Assembly: GCF_014196255.1 (NCBI RefSeq)
Contig: NZ_JACIDH010000010.1
Coordinates: 51,527 to 115,526, forward strand
DNA length: 64,000 nucleotides
Direction: 5' to 3'
Source: Sphingomonas pseudosanguinis
Lineage (GTDB): Bacteria; Pseudomonadota; Alphaproteobacteria; Sphingomonadales; Sphingomonadaceae
The notes beneath the pieces were generated by a model. It had not been told where the DNA came from. It saw only the letters and a list, made by a program, of their open reading frames with translations, and searched no databases. This document shows positions 26,024 to 35,549 of the stretch, piece after piece. Numbering within the stretch: the stretch's first letter is position 1; each line of letters opens with the position of its first letter. A program made the translations under genes and the position numbers.

Positions 26024-26664
26024 CCGTCAGCCCGGTGGATTTCGCGAGCCTGCTCTGTTCGCGACTGTGCCACGATCTTCTGTCGCCGGTGGGGGCGCTC
26101 AACAACGGGCTGGAATTGCTCGCCGACGAAACCGATCCGGCGATGCGCGCGCGGTGCATGGAATTGCTGGCCGACAGCGCGCGCGCCTCGGCCAACAAGC
26201 TGAAATTCTTCCGCCTGGCCTTTGGCGCTGGCGGCGGCTTCAGCGAGCGGGTCGACATGGCCGAGGCGAAGGCGGCGATCGAGGGGCTGCTGGTCGACAA
26301 TCGCCGCACCACGCTGGGCTGGCTGGTCGAGGCGCCGTCGCTGCCCAAGCCGGCGGTGCGCATCCTGGTCAATCTGGCGTTGATCGCGGTCGAGGCGCTG
26401 GCGCGCGGCGGCACGATCGACATCGGTGCCGAGGCGGGGCGCGAGGCGATCGAGATCGCGATCCGGCTGGAGGGGCCGCGCATCCTGCTCGACCCCGAAA
26501 TCCGCCGCACCCTGATGGAGGGGCAGGGGATCGAGCCGCTCGGCTCGCGCACCGCACCCGCCTTCCTGATCCACACGCTGACGGTCGAGCATGGCGGCAT
26601 GACGCTGGTCACCGAGCCCGCGCCCAACACCATGATCCTGGGGGCCGCGATCCGGGCTGGGTAA
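26020..26664 (+). CDS. chpT: ChpT-like histidine phosphotransferase
   Basis: A 214-residue protein with the ChpT dimerisation helix SRLCHDLLSPVGALNNGLEL, in which His is the phosphoacceptor, followed by a degenerate GHKL-like ATPase fold. In alphaproteobacteria ChpT passes phosphate from CckA to CtrA and CpdR to control the cell cycle. It overlaps the JAMM gene start-to-stop and lies 60 bp before cheA; whether it also serves the chemotaxis-like cluster is unknown. Confidence 0.85.
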   Translation: MTVSPVDFASLLCSRLCHDLLSPVGALNNGLELLADETDPAMRARCMELLADSARASANKLKFFRLAFGAGGGFSERVDMAEAKAAIEGLLVDNRRTTLGWLVEAPSLPKPAVRILVNLALIAVEALARGGTIDIGAEAGREAIEIAIRLEGPRILLDPEIRRTLMEGQGIEPLGSRTAPAFLIHTLTVEHGGMTLVTEPAPNTMILGAAIRAG

Positions 26665-26724
26665 ACGCCCTTTTAATCTTGTGGCGGCAAGACGGGGTCC
26701 GAAATCTCGGTGTCCCGGGGAAAT

Positions 26725-29049
26725 ATGGACGACCTGCTGCAGGAATTCATTGCCGAAACCCGCGAAACGCTGGACGCGCTGTCCGGCGAGATCGTCGCGT
26801 GGGAAGCGGACCCTGCCGATCGGGGGCGGCTTGATGCGATCTTCCGCTTCGTCCATACGGTGAAGGGCAGCTGCGGCTTTCTCGACCTGCCGCGTCTGTC
26901 GCGGCTCAGCCATGCCGCCGAGGATGCGCTGGCGGCGGTACGCGACGGCGGGCGGGTGCCCGATACGGCGCTGGTCAACGGTGTGCTGGCGATCGTCGAC
27001 CGGATCGGCGCGGTGGTCGAGGCGATCGCGGCGGGGGTGCCGCTCGATAATTCGGACGACGAGGCGCTGATCGCCGCCCTTTCGCAGGTCGAGATGCCGA
27101 TCGCCGCGCCCAGCCCGCGCCGGGTGATGACGGCGGCCCGCGCCGCGCCGCGCAGCATCCGCCTGAACGTCGATCTGCTCGACCGGATGATGAGCGGCAT
27201 GTCCGACATGGTGCTGGCGCGCAACGAACTGGCCCGGCGCTTGCGCGACGACGTGCTCGACCCACGTGTCGAGGCGGCGCTCGACCGGCTGTCGCTGACC
27301 GTCGCCGATATGCGCGATACGGTGACGCGCACCCGGATGCAGAAGGTCGATGCGCTGTTCGCCGCGCTGCCGCGCATGGTGCGCGACACGGCGGCGGAGC
27401 TGGGCAAGGCGGTCAATCTGCGCATCGAGGGGTCGGACGTCGATCTGGACCGCGAGATGATCGAGATGATGCGCGACCCGCTGGTCCACATCATCCGCAA
27501 CGCGATCGACCACGGGATCGAGTCACCCGCCGAGCGCCGGCGATGCGGCAAGCCGCCCACCGGCCAGATCTGCGTGACGGCGCGACAGTCGGGCAACCAG
27601 ATCCTGATCGAGATCGAGGATGACGGTGCCGGCATCGACGTCGGCCGCATCGCCGCCAAGGCGGTGGCGAGCGATCTGCACAGTGCCGGCCAGGTCGCCG
27701 CGATGAGCGCGGCGGACCGGCTGAACCTGGTCTTCGCGCCGGGCCTGTCGAGCCGCGACACCGTCTCCACCCTGTCGGGGCGCGGCGTCGGCATGGACGT
27801 GGTGCGCGCCAATATCGAGCATGTCGGCGGCCGCATCGCGCTGGACAACCGGCCGGGGCGCGGGCTGGCCATCACCATTCAGGTGCCGCTGACCCTGTCG
27901 ATCATGTCGACCATCGTCGTCGCGGTCGGCCGGCAGCGTTTCGCGCTCGCTCGCCAGTCGATCGAGGAGATCGTCCGCGTGCGCGGCGACCAGGTGCGGA
28001 TCGATCCCGTCGGCCCGGTTCAGATCGCGACCGTGCGCGGGCGGCGGCTGCCCATGCTGCCGCTGGGGACCTTCCTGCGCATGGGGGACGACGCGCCGAC
28101 GACGCTGGTCATCGTCGCGACCCGCGACGGCGACTATGCGCTGGGCGTCGACGATGTGCTGGATACCGAGGAGGTGGTGGTCAAGCCCGCCGCGCCGGCG
28201 GTGATGGCCACCGGCCTTTATGCCGGACAGACTTTGCCCGACAGCGGGCTGCCGATGCTGCTGCTGGATGGCGGCGGCCTTGCCCAAGCGGCCGGGCTGC
28301 GCTTCGATCGCGGCGCGGATGTCGCGGCGACAGCGGAGGTCCAGCGGGCGACCCCGGCCCTGCTGTTCGACGATCTCGACGGATCGCGCCGGGCCATTCC
28401 GCTGGGAGCGATCGACCGGGTCGAGAAGGTCGCACCCGGCGCCATCCACCGGTCGGGCGGGCAGCTCCGCCTGATCGTCGGCGAGACGACGATGCCGCTC
28501 CACGCCGTCAGCCACGAGGCGCTGGCGAGCGCGGCCGGGGACGCGACCATCGAGGTGTTGCGCCTGACCGATGGCGAGGCCGAATGCGCCTATGCGATGG
28601 CCGGCGCGATCGAGATCATTCCGCTGCCCGCCGATGTCGCGCCCGCCGATGGTGGCGGTGCGATCCTTGGCGTGACCGTGTGGGAGGGGCAGGCGATCGA
28701 GATCATCGATCCGCTGGCGCTGTTCATGGCCACCACGCCGGCCCAGTCCGAAGGCGCGGCGCCGCTCTGCCTGCTCGACGGGGCGGGTGCCGAGTGGATG
28801 GACCGGTTCCTGCGTCCCGCGCTGGAGGCACATGGCTATCGCTGCGCGTTGCGTCTGCCCGATGGCGAGGCGGCCGATGTCCGGCTGGTCATGGACGACG
28901 ACGCCTCCACCACGACGCTGGTCAGCGCGCCGGTCGTCCGGTTGCGGCGTGACCGTGACGGGCCGGCCGATCCCGACAGCATCTATCGCTATGACCGGTC
29001 CGCGCTGATCGCCGCCTTGGCCGGCCATGCCCGCCGGGGAGGCCGCTGA
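26725..29049 (+). CDS. cheA: CheA-type histidine kinase with extra C-terminal domains
   Basis: A 774-residue kinase. The P1 domain carries the phosphoacceptor His44 in FVHTVKGSCGF. No P2 domain is evident. Dimerisation (about 135-200), the HATPase domain (DPLVHIIRNAIDHG, DDGAGID, GRGVGMDVV) and a CheW-like P5 domain (about 385-510) follow. A second CheW-like domain (about 530-680) and a degenerate receiver-like tail lacking the Asp site complete the protein. ATG 26725 follows GGGGA; a GTG at 26710 is in frame. It leads the cheA-W-Y-B-R cluster. Confidence 0.92.
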   Translation: MDDLLQEFIAETRETLDALSGEIVAWEADPADRGRLDAIFRFVHTVKGSCGFLDLPRLSRLSHAAEDALAAVRDGGRVPDTALVNGVLAIVDRIGAVVEAIAAGVPLDNSDDEALIAALSQVEMPIAAPSPRRVMTAARAAPRSIRLNVDLLDRMMSGMSDMVLARNELARRLRDDVLDPRVEAALDRLSLTVADMRDTVTRTRMQKVDALFAALPRMVRDTAAELGKAVNLRIEGSDVDLDREMIEMMRDPLVHIIRNAIDHGIESPAERRRCGKPPTGQICVTARQSGNQILIEIEDDGAGIDVGRIAAKAVASDLHSAGQVAAMSAADRLNLVFAPGLSSRDTVSTLSGRGVGMDVVRANIEHVGGRIALDNRPGRGLAITIQVPLTLSIMSTIVVAVGRQRFALARQSIEEIVRVRGDQVRIDPVGPVQIATVRGRRLPMLPLGTFLRMGDDAPTTLVIVATRDGDYALGVDDVLDTEEVVVKPAAPAVMATGLYAGQTLPDSGLPMLLLDGGGLAQAAGLRFDRGADVAATAEVQRATPALLFDDLDGSRRAIPLGAIDRVEKVAPGAIHRSGGQLRLIVGETTMPLHAVSHEALASAAGDATIEVLRLTDGEAECAYAMAGAIEIIPLPADVAPADGGGAILGVTVWEGQAIEIIDPLALFMATTPAQSEGAAPLCLLDGAGAEWMDRFLRPALEAHGYRCALRLPDGEAADVRLVMDDDASTTTLVSAPVVRLRRDRDGPADPDSIYRYDRSALIAALAGHARRGGR

Positions 29050-29477
29050 TGCCCTTGTTCCTGATCGCCCGCATCGCCGGGCAGGGTGTGGTGTTCGACG
29101 CCGATCAGGTCGACGCCGTGGTCGATATCGGCGAGGTGGTCGACGTGCCGCGCGTCGATCTGTCGATCCGGGGCCTGGCGGCGCTGCGCAGCCGGGTGGT
29201 GACGGTGGTCGACACCCGGCTGGCGCTGGGCCTGGAGCCGGTGGCGGATCATGTCCGGCGCGCGGTCATCACCCGGCAGGACGGTCATTATTACGCGATG
29301 CTGGTGGACGAACTCGACGACATCGAAACCTTCGAGACCAGCCCGATGCCGCACACGCCACCCGCGCATGGCCGCTGGGGCCGGGCGGCCGACGGCATCG
29401 TGGTGCGCGACGGCGAGCCTTTGCTGATCCTCAATCTGGCGCGACTGGTGCCGCAGGGAAGCGCGCTGGTGTGCTGA
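29049..29477 (+). CDS. cheW: CheW-like coupling protein
   Basis: A 142-residue CheW-domain protein (VVDIGEVVDVPRVDLSIRGL and SRVVTVVDTRLALGL). The ATG shares a base with the cheA stop. It should bridge the kinase to receptors. No methyl-accepting receptor gene is present in the window. Confidence 0.88.
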   Translation: MPLFLIARIAGQGVVFDADQVDAVVDIGEVVDVPRVDLSIRGLAALRSRVVTVVDTRLALGLEPVADHVRRAVITRQDGHYYAMLVDELDDIETFETSPMPHTPPAHGRWGRAADGIVVRDGEPLLILNLARLVPQGSALVC

Positions 29478-29559
29478 CCGATTAACCCGGTCCTTACTTT
29501 CGCCCGGCTAAAATGCCGCAAGGTCCCGGCGGGATCGGTTGCAGTAGAAGGCGTGCCGC

Positions 29560-29925
29560 ATGAAAACCTGTCTGGTCGTGGACGATTCCAAGGTGATCCG
29601 GAAAGTCGCGCGCCATATCCTCGAGACGCTCGACCTGGAGGTTCGCGAAGCGGGGGACGGTCGCGAGGCGCTGGAGGCCTGTCTCGAATCGGTGCCCGAC
29701 GTGGTTCTGCTCGACTGGAACATGCCGGTGATGAGCGGGATGGATTTCCTGCGGGCGCTGCGTGAGGCCCGGATCGAGCCGCGTCCGCGCATCGTCTTCT
29801 GCACCACCGAGAACGGCATGGCGCATATCCGCGCGGCGATCGATGCGGGTGCGGACGAATATATCATGAAGCCGTTCGACCGCGAGACGCTGGAAAGCAA
29901 GCTTCAGCTCGTCGGCATGATCTGA
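29560..29925 (+). CDS. cheY: CheY-like response regulator
   Basis: A 121-residue single-domain receiver. CLVVDDSKVIRKVARHIL supplies the acidic pair, VVLLDWNMPVMSG the phosphorylated Asp, and YIMKPFDRE the conserved Lys. The W-N after the Asp is also seen in CheY of chemotaxis systems. It lies between cheW and cheB, 82 bp after the former. Confidence 0.92.
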   Translation: MKTCLVVDDSKVIRKVARHILETLDLEVREAGDGREALEACLESVPDVVLLDWNMPVMSGMDFLRALREARIEPRPRIVFCTTENGMAHIRAAIDAGADEYIMKPFDRETLESKLQLVGMI

Positions 29926-29962
29926 CGTCGACGCCCGGACTTTTGCGCGGAGCCGCCCTCGC

Positions 29963-31027
29963 ATGGCCTCTTTCCCCTATCCCAGACCCGCGATGCCGGA
30001 TGCCGGCACCCGCATCCTGATCGTCGACGATTCGGCGGTGGCGCGCGCGCTGATCGCGCGACAGATCGAACCCCTGGCGCGCTTCGCGGTCGTGGGCGCG
30101 GTCACCCATGTCGATGCCGCGCTGGCCTTTCTGGCGGAGCATGACGTCGACATCATCCTGCTCGACGTCGCGATGCCCGGCATCGACGGCATCACCGCGC
30201 TGCCCAGGCTGCTCGCCGCCGGGCGGGGCGCGCGGATCATCATCGTCTCGTCCTCCACCCCCGATGGCGGCGCGGCGACGGTCCAGGCGCTGGCGCACGG
30301 CGCGGCCGACACGCTGGTGAAGCCCCAGCCGAAAGGGCTGTCCGAATTCGGCGAGGCCCTGCGCCAGAAGCTCGACGCGCTGGCGGTGCCGAACGGCGTG
30401 ACGACCCTTGCCCGCGCACCCGTCGCGCCCCTGCCGGCGACGCGCGGCGCCTTGCCCGACATCATCGGGATCGGCGCGTCGACGGGCGGCATCCATGCGC
30501 TCGCCAAGCTGCTCGCGCCCTTGCCAGCGACGATGACGGTGCCGATCGTCGTGACCCAGCATCTGCCCGCGTCGTTCATGTCCTATTTCGCCGCGCAGCT
30601 GGCCGCGGTCGCGCGCCGGCCCTGCGACGTCGCCCAGGATCGCCAGCGGCTGCGTCCCGGGCGCATCGTCGTGGCGCCCGGCGACGCGCACATGACCTTC
30701 GCCGCCTTGCCCGATGGCGGTGCGGCGATCCGCCTGCAATACGGACGCGCGCGTAGCGGGTGCCTGCCCTCGGTCGATCCGATGTTCGCCGCCATGGCGC
30801 GCGTCTGGGGCCGGCGCGCGCTCGGCATCGTGCTGACCGGCATGGGCCGCGACGGGCTGGAGGGGGCGGAGACGCTGAAGGCGGCGGGGGGGACGATCAT
30901 CGCGCAGGACGAGGCGAGTTCGGTCGTCTGGGGCATGCCGGGCGTGGTCGTCGGTCATGACCTGGCCGACATGGTGCTGCCGCCCGAAGCCATCGGCGCG
31001 ATGCTGGCGCAGGCGGTGCAGCGGTGA
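29963..31027 (+). CDS. cheB: Chemotaxis methylesterase CheB
   Basis: A 354-residue protein with an N-terminal receiver (IVDDSAVAR, LLDVAMPGIDG) and a C-terminal methylesterase domain. The catalytic triad is Ser in GIGASTGGI, His in VTQHLPASF and Asp in GMGRDGLEG. It removes methyl groups from receptors. ATG 29963 is used; ATG 29993 is possible. It overlaps cheR by four bases. Confidence 0.93.
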   Translation: MASFPYPRPAMPDAGTRILIVDDSAVARALIARQIEPLARFAVVGAVTHVDAALAFLAEHDVDIILLDVAMPGIDGITALPRLLAAGRGARIIIVSSSTPDGGAATVQALAHGAADTLVKPQPKGLSEFGEALRQKLDALAVPNGVTTLARAPVAPLPATRGALPDIIGIGASTGGIHALAKLLAPLPATMTVPIVVTQHLPASFMSYFAAQLAAVARRPCDVAQDRQRLRPGRIVVAPGDAHMTFAALPDGGAAIRLQYGRARSGCLPSVDPMFAAMARVWGRRALGIVLTGMGRDGLEGAETLKAAGGTIIAQDEASSVVWGMPGVVVGHDLADMVLPPEAIGAMLAQAVQR

Positions 31028-31914
31028 TGGCGTCCGGCCTGCGATCGGTCCCGCCCAAGGCGATCGCCCCGCCGGCGCCGCCCATGGCGTCGATCCAGGC
31101 GCTCAACGTGCTCGCCGCCCTGCTGGAGGCGCGGACGGGGCAACAGATCGTCCGCCATCGCTCGACCCGCGTCGACACCGTCCTGTTGCCGCTGATGCGC
31201 GAGCGACGGCTCGAGACGCTCGACCAGCTCGTCATCGCGATCCTCGATGGCAGCGATCCGTCGCTGGCGGGGCGGGTGGTCGATGCGCTCGTCAATTGCG
31301 AGACCTCCTTCTTCCGCGATCCGCATGTCTTCGACACGATCGTCGAGACGATCGCCACCGTCGAGAAGACGGGTCGCCGCGCCCGCATCTGGAGCGTCGG
31401 CTGTTCGACGGGGCAGGAACCGCTGTCGATCGCGATGGCCTTTGCCGAACGGCACGAACGCATCGGCACACCCATCCCCGAGATCGTGGCGACCGACGTG
31501 TCCGAGGCCGCGCTGGCCAGGGCGCGGGCGGGCAGCTACACCCAGTTCGAGGTGCAGCGCGGCCTGCCCATCCGCCATCTGGTCCGCTGGTTCGAGGGGC
31601 GCGCGGACAATGAATGGATCGTCCGGCCCGAACTGCTGCGTCACATCGCCTTTCGCCAGATGAACCTGGTGTCGGACCCGCCGCCCGGCGGCGGCTTCGA
31701 CCTGGTGCTGTGCCGCAACGTCATGCTCTATTTCGCGGCGGAGCCCAAGCAGCGCGCCTTCCAGACCCTGGCTTCGGCAATGCGCCCTTCCGGCGGGCTG
31801 ATCCTGGGCGCCGGTGAGACGGTGATCGGCCAGACCGACCTCTTCCGGCTGAACCCCGGCGGGCGCGGTCTCTATGAAAAGATCGATGGGGACACCGTGC
31901 CGCGCCCGGCATGA
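31024..31914 (+). CDS. cheR: Chemotaxis methyltransferase CheR
   Basis: A 296-residue SAM-dependent methyltransferase. NCETSFFRDPHVFDTI and the SAM-binding VGCSTGQEPLSIAM loop are characteristic, followed by ATDVSEAALARARAGSY and DLVLCRNVMLYF. Many CheR proteins have GEEP in the loop; here it is GQEP. The absence of TPR repeats fits the short CheR type. It closes the che cluster. Confidence 0.92.
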   Translation: MMASGLRSVPPKAIAPPAPPMASIQALNVLAALLEARTGQQIVRHRSTRVDTVLLPLMRERRLETLDQLVIAILDGSDPSLAGRVVDALVNCETSFFRDPHVFDTIVETIATVEKTGRRARIWSVGCSTGQEPLSIAMAFAERHERIGTPIPEIVATDVSEAALARARAGSYTQFEVQRGLPIRHLVRWFEGRADNEWIVRPELLRHIAFRQMNLVSDPPPGGGFDLVLCRNVMLYFAAEPKQRAFQTLASAMRPSGGLILGAGETVIGQTDLFRLNPGGRGLYEKIDGDTVPRPA

Positions 31915-31984
31915 TCGGCATATCCATCGGCGATCGATGCCGCTAGACGGGACCCAAGCGGACCGGGGCCGTTCAGGAGGTTGC

Positions 31985-32674
31985 ATGACGATCGTCGACA
32001 CGCCGTCGCCCAATTTCGACGAGCGGAGTTTGCCCATATCGATGATCGTCCTGCACTATACGGGCATGCAGGATGCGGAATCGGCGATCGCGCGGCTGCG
32101 TGATCCGGAGGCCAAGGTGTCCTGCCATTATCTGGTCGCCGAGGACGGCACCGTGCTGCGCATGGTCGCCGAGGAGAACCGCGCCTGGCACGCGGGCAAG
32201 TCGCACTGGCGCGCGATCGAGGACGTCAATTCGGCCAGTATCGGCATCGAGATCGTCAATCCCGGCCATGACTGGGGCTATCGCCCGTTCCCCGACGAAC
32301 AGATCGCCGCCGTCATGGAACTGGTCGCCAACATCCAGAAGCGCCACGGCATCACGCGCGGCAATATCGTCGGCCATTCCGACATCGCGCCGGCGCGCAA
32401 GCGCGATCCGGGCGAGCTGTTCCCCTGGGGGGCGCTCGCCCGGCGGCGGCTCGCGCTGCCGCGTCCGACCAAGAACCTGATGGACCCGATGTGGACCGAG
32501 GCGGGCTTCTGCCTGGCGCTGGAGCGGTTCGGTTATGACGTGACCGACCGGATGGCGGCGATCATGGCGTTCCAGCGGCGCTTCCGCCCCGAGCTGATCG
32601 ACGGCGAGATCGATGCGGAATGCCGGATGATCCTGCTGGCACTGCTGCTGCCGCGTCCCCAGGGAGATGATTGA
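31985..32674 (+). CDS. N-acetylmuramoyl-L-alanine amidase with peptidoglycan-binding domain
   Basis: A 229-residue Amidase_2 protein. Zinc ligands lie in IVLHYTGM (His) and VGHSDIAPARKRDPG (His and Asp). SCHYLVAEDGTVLRMVAEE and AWHAGKSHW are typical of AmpD-like amidases. The last ~60 residues form a PGRP-binding-like helical domain (MAAIMAFQRRFRPELIDG). No signal peptide is present, so it probably acts in the cytoplasm on recycled muropeptides, unless exported otherwise. An AGGAGG site lies 5 bp before ATG 31985. Confidence 0.88.
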   Translation: MTIVDTPSPNFDERSLPISMIVLHYTGMQDAESAIARLRDPEAKVSCHYLVAEDGTVLRMVAEENRAWHAGKSHWRAIEDVNSASIGIEIVNPGHDWGYRPFPDEQIAAVMELVANIQKRHGITRGNIVGHSDIAPARKRDPGELFPWGALARRRLALPRPTKNLMDPMWTEAGFCLALERFGYDVTDRMAAIMAFQRRFRPELIDGEIDAECRMILLALLLPRPQGDD

Positions 32675-32684
32675 CGGGGCGGGG

Positions 32685-32774
32685 CGTGGGCTTCGACTTC
32701 GCTCAGCCTGAACGGCTGTTGGGGTAAGGCCCCATTTTACCCTCCGTTCAGGCTGAGCGAAGTCGAAGCCCACG
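32685..32774. repeat. Palindromic repeat with perfect 31-bp arms
   Basis: The arms 32685-32715 and 32744-32774 are exact reverse complements and contain cttcgacttcgctcag. A 28-bp loop separates them. It is the cleanest copy of the palindrome family that dominates the window. Confidence 0.88.
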
Positions 32775-32897
32775 CGGAACCGGCGTTGCAAGTCCCTCAT
32801 CTTGGGCACGGTCCCGGTCATGGGTGGGGAGGGTCAATTGATCCCGTCGGCGCTATTATAGCCGCGCGCTCACGGGATAGTTGAGAGCGATTCCCTT

Positions 32898-33004
32898 GGC
32901 CTTCGACTTCGCTCAGGCTGAACGGGGCGGGGAAGGGGGTTACCCGAACAGCCGCTCAGCCTTCACCCCAACAGCCGTTCAGGCTGAGCGAAGTCGAAGC
33001 CCGC
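32898..33004. repeat. Palindromic repeat of the same family
   Basis: A second copy 124 bp downstream: gccttcgacttcgctcaggc at the left and ccgttcaggctgagcgaagt at the right, with an extra half copy in between (near 32955). It ends 63 bp before the RNase P RNA. Confidence 0.8.
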
Positions 33005-33066
33005 GCGAGCCTGCCGACCACAAACCCCTTGCCCTGCGCCCCATTCCCGCTACAGCCGCCCGCAGT

Positions 33067-33443
33067 CAGAGGGCCGGGCGGCCGCGGCCTCGGGAAACCG
33101 GGGGCGAGGAAAGTCCGGGCTCCGCGGAACAACGGTGCCGGGTAACGCCCGGCGGGGGCGACCCCAGGGACAGTGCCACAGAGAGCAGACGGCCACGGCT
33201 TCGGCCAGGTCAGGGTGAAAGGGTGCGGTAAAAGCGCACCGCGGGTCCGGTAACGGAAACGGCATGGCAAACCCCACCGGGAGCAAGACCGAATAGGGAT
33301 GGCATGGCGCCGCAAGGCGTCGGGGCGCGTTCCCGCCCGCTATCCGGGTTGGTTGCTTGAGGCGATGTGCAAGCATCGTCCTAGAAGAATGGTCGCCCAT
33401 CCGGCCTCGGCCGGTGGACAGAACCCGGCTTACAGGCCCTCTG
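33067..33443 (+). ncRNA. rnpB: RNase P RNA, bacterial class A
   Basis: A 377-nt RNA. P1 arms CAGAGGGCC (33067) and GGCCCTCTG (33435) pair. The conserved core GAGGAAAGTCCGGGCTCC at about 33106, ACAGAGAGCAGAC, GGGTGAAAGGGTGCGGTAA and the 3' ACAGAACCCGGCTTA are all present. It processes tRNA 5' ends. Two palindromic repeats lie directly upstream. Confidence 0.96.
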
Positions 33444-33506
33444 GCTTTCCGCCCCGAAATAGGGCAGCTTCCTTGCCGCGAGAGCTTGGGAGGGCTTTGG
33501 GGAATC

Positions 33507-35501
33507 ATGACATCGACGATTTTCGCGCGCGCCGGTCTGGTCGGACTGGTCGTCGCCACAGGTACGGCCGCCATCGCGCAGCAGGCGACGCCGCCCGCCG
33601 CGAAGCCCAGCGCGCAGCAGCAATATGACGCCGCCACCGCGCTGGACCAGGGCACCGACGCCAATGCCGCGCTGGCCGCCTGGACGGCCTTTGCCGCGCG
33701 GTTCGAGCCGGGGACGCGGACCTGGGCAATCGGCACGGTGCGAAAGGGCGGCGCGCTATACCGGCTGGCACGGCTGGACGAGGCGGCCAAGACCATCCGT
33801 ACCGGTCTGGCCGCACTGCCCGCCACGGATACGACGCTGGCCGAGGATCGCTTCAACGCGCACATGATGCTGGGCAAGATCGCGGCGGACTCGCTCGACT
33901 ATGCCGATGCGACCGCCGAATATGGCAAGGCCGAAGCGGCGGCGACCGATGACGCGACCCGGGTCGGCGCGATGCTGGCCGGTGCGCGGATGCAGGTCTT
34001 CACCGATCCCGCCGCCGCACAAGGGGCGCTCGACCGCGCCGACGCCATCGCCGCCCGGATGAATCTGGGCAAGACGGACCAGGCGGCGCTGGCCCAGGCG
34101 CGGCTGCGGCTGCTCCTCAACACCGGTCGTTTCACCGAGGCGAACAGGATGGGGCCGCGCGTCGTCAATCTGCTGGGCGGGCTGACCCTGAACAAGGTCG
34201 ATCTGCGCGACGTTGCCGCGCGGTCCGATGCGGCGATCGCCGCGCTCCTGGCTCACGATGCCGACACCGCGCGCGAATATATGGCTTACACCGGGGCCGG
34301 GCGGTCGACGAAGGGCAATTTCGTCGCGGCCAATCTGATGGAGCCGCCGGCCTGTGGCGGTGACGCCGATCTGAAGCCCGACGATGTGGCCGTCGTGCAA
34401 TTCGGTGTCGGAGACGACGGTACCACCTTCAACGTCGAACCCATATATTCCTCGGGCGGGGGGCAGAAGGCCTTGGCCTTCGCGCGCGCCGTTCGCGGAT
34501 GGGTATGGACGCCCGAGGATTTGAAGACGCTGCCGCCCTTCTTCCGCTATAGCGTGCGGTTGGAAATGCGCTGTTCGACATCGTTCGCCCGGCCGTCGAT
34601 CTGGCAGGATTTCGACAGCGCCTTTGGCGATTGGCTGAAGACAAAGGGCATTGCGCGCGCCGGGTCGGATGTCGGCGCGCGGGGCGGCGGGGCGGCGCTG
34701 GAGACGCAACGCGCCGCGCTCAAGAGTGCGGAAAGCTCGGGGCAGGCGCCCGCCATTCTGGCGGCGAGCGACACGCTGATGCGCAATCCGGTGCTCGGTG
34801 CCGAGGAACGGCAGGCACTGGTGGCCAAGGCGGATGCGCTGGCGGCGGCGCAGTCGGATATGCCCGCCATGGCCAGGCTGCGGTTCGCCGTTGTCACGCG
34901 CACCTTGCAGGGACGCGAATTCTGGCGCGACCGACGTTATGCGACGGTCGTATCGCCGATGCTGACCGAAAAGCCCTATGTCGATGACGTTCAGGCGCGC
35001 AATGCGCTGCGCCTGATCATTGCCGACGCCATCCCGTGGAAGGACAGCGATCCCTATCTGCAGCAGGTGGTGGACGACGCCGCGCTGCCGGCGCGCGATC
35101 CGCTCAAGGTCGGCGCGCTGATCCGGCTGGCCTCGATCGCGCAGCGGCGCGGCAACAGCGAACTGGCACGCCAGACCTTCGAGAAGACGGGGCTTGCCGC
35201 CTCGCAATGCGCCACGCTCGATGCCCAGTCCAAGCCGGTGTTCCTGAACAACGGTTCGTCCTCCTTCCCGCAGGAGGCGCTGCGCTGGGGGTTCGAGGGC
35301 TGGGTGAGGAACCAGTATGACATCGACGCCGCCGGCCGCGCGCAGAATGTCCGCACCCTCGTCAGCTATCCGCCCTTCATCTTCTCGACCGCGTCGGAAA
35401 AGATGATGCAGGGTGCCCGCTTCGACAAAAGCTATCGTCCCGATGGCGGGCTGGGCTGCGGCGCGAGCGTCACCGGCGTGCGCTTCCAGCTGCCGGGCTG
35501 A
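33507..35501 (+). CDS. Exported TPR-like protein with TonB-like central domain
   Basis: A 664-residue protein with a signal peptide (ARAGLVGLVVATGTAAIA, cleaved after AIAQ-type site). Residues 30-280 are helical repeats resembling TPRs (LARLDEAAKTIRTGLAAL). A segment near 290-360 (VVQFGVGDDGTTFNVEPIYS, then AVRGWVWTPEDLKTLP) looks like a TonB C-terminal-type fold. The rest is again alpha-helical. No enzyme motif is seen. It stands alone after rnpB, and its function is unknown; a periplasmic scaffold role is a guess. Confidence 0.72.
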   Translation: MTSTIFARAGLVGLVVATGTAAIAQQATPPAAKPSAQQQYDAATALDQGTDANAALAAWTAFAARFEPGTRTWAIGTVRKGGALYRLARLDEAAKTIRTGLAALPATDTTLAEDRFNAHMMLGKIAADSLDYADATAEYGKAEAAATDDATRVGAMLAGARMQVFTDPAAAQGALDRADAIAARMNLGKTDQAALAQARLRLLLNTGRFTEANRMGPRVVNLLGGLTLNKVDLRDVAARSDAAIAALLAHDADTAREYMAYTGAGRSTKGNFVAANLMEPPACGGDADLKPDDVAVVQFGVGDDGTTFNVEPIYSSGGGQKALAFARAVRGWVWTPEDLKTLPPFFRYSVRLEMRCSTSFARPSIWQDFDSAFGDWLKTKGIARAGSDVGARGGGAALETQRAALKSAESSGQAPAILAASDTLMRNPVLGAEERQALVAKADALAAAQSDMPAMARLRFAVVTRTLQGREFWRDRRYATVVSPMLTEKPYVDDVQARNALRLIIADAIPWKDSDPYLQQVVDDAALPARDPLKVGALIRLASIAQRRGNSELARQTFEKTGLAASQCATLDAQSKPVFLNNGSSSFPQEALRWGFEGWVRNQYDIDAAGRAQNVRTLVSYPPFIFSTASEKMMQGARFDKSYRPDGGLGCGASVTGVRFQLPG

Positions 35502-35549
35502 GACCGGCGGCGATGGCCGGGCCGCGATCGGGCGGCCCGGCCTGTCCGA

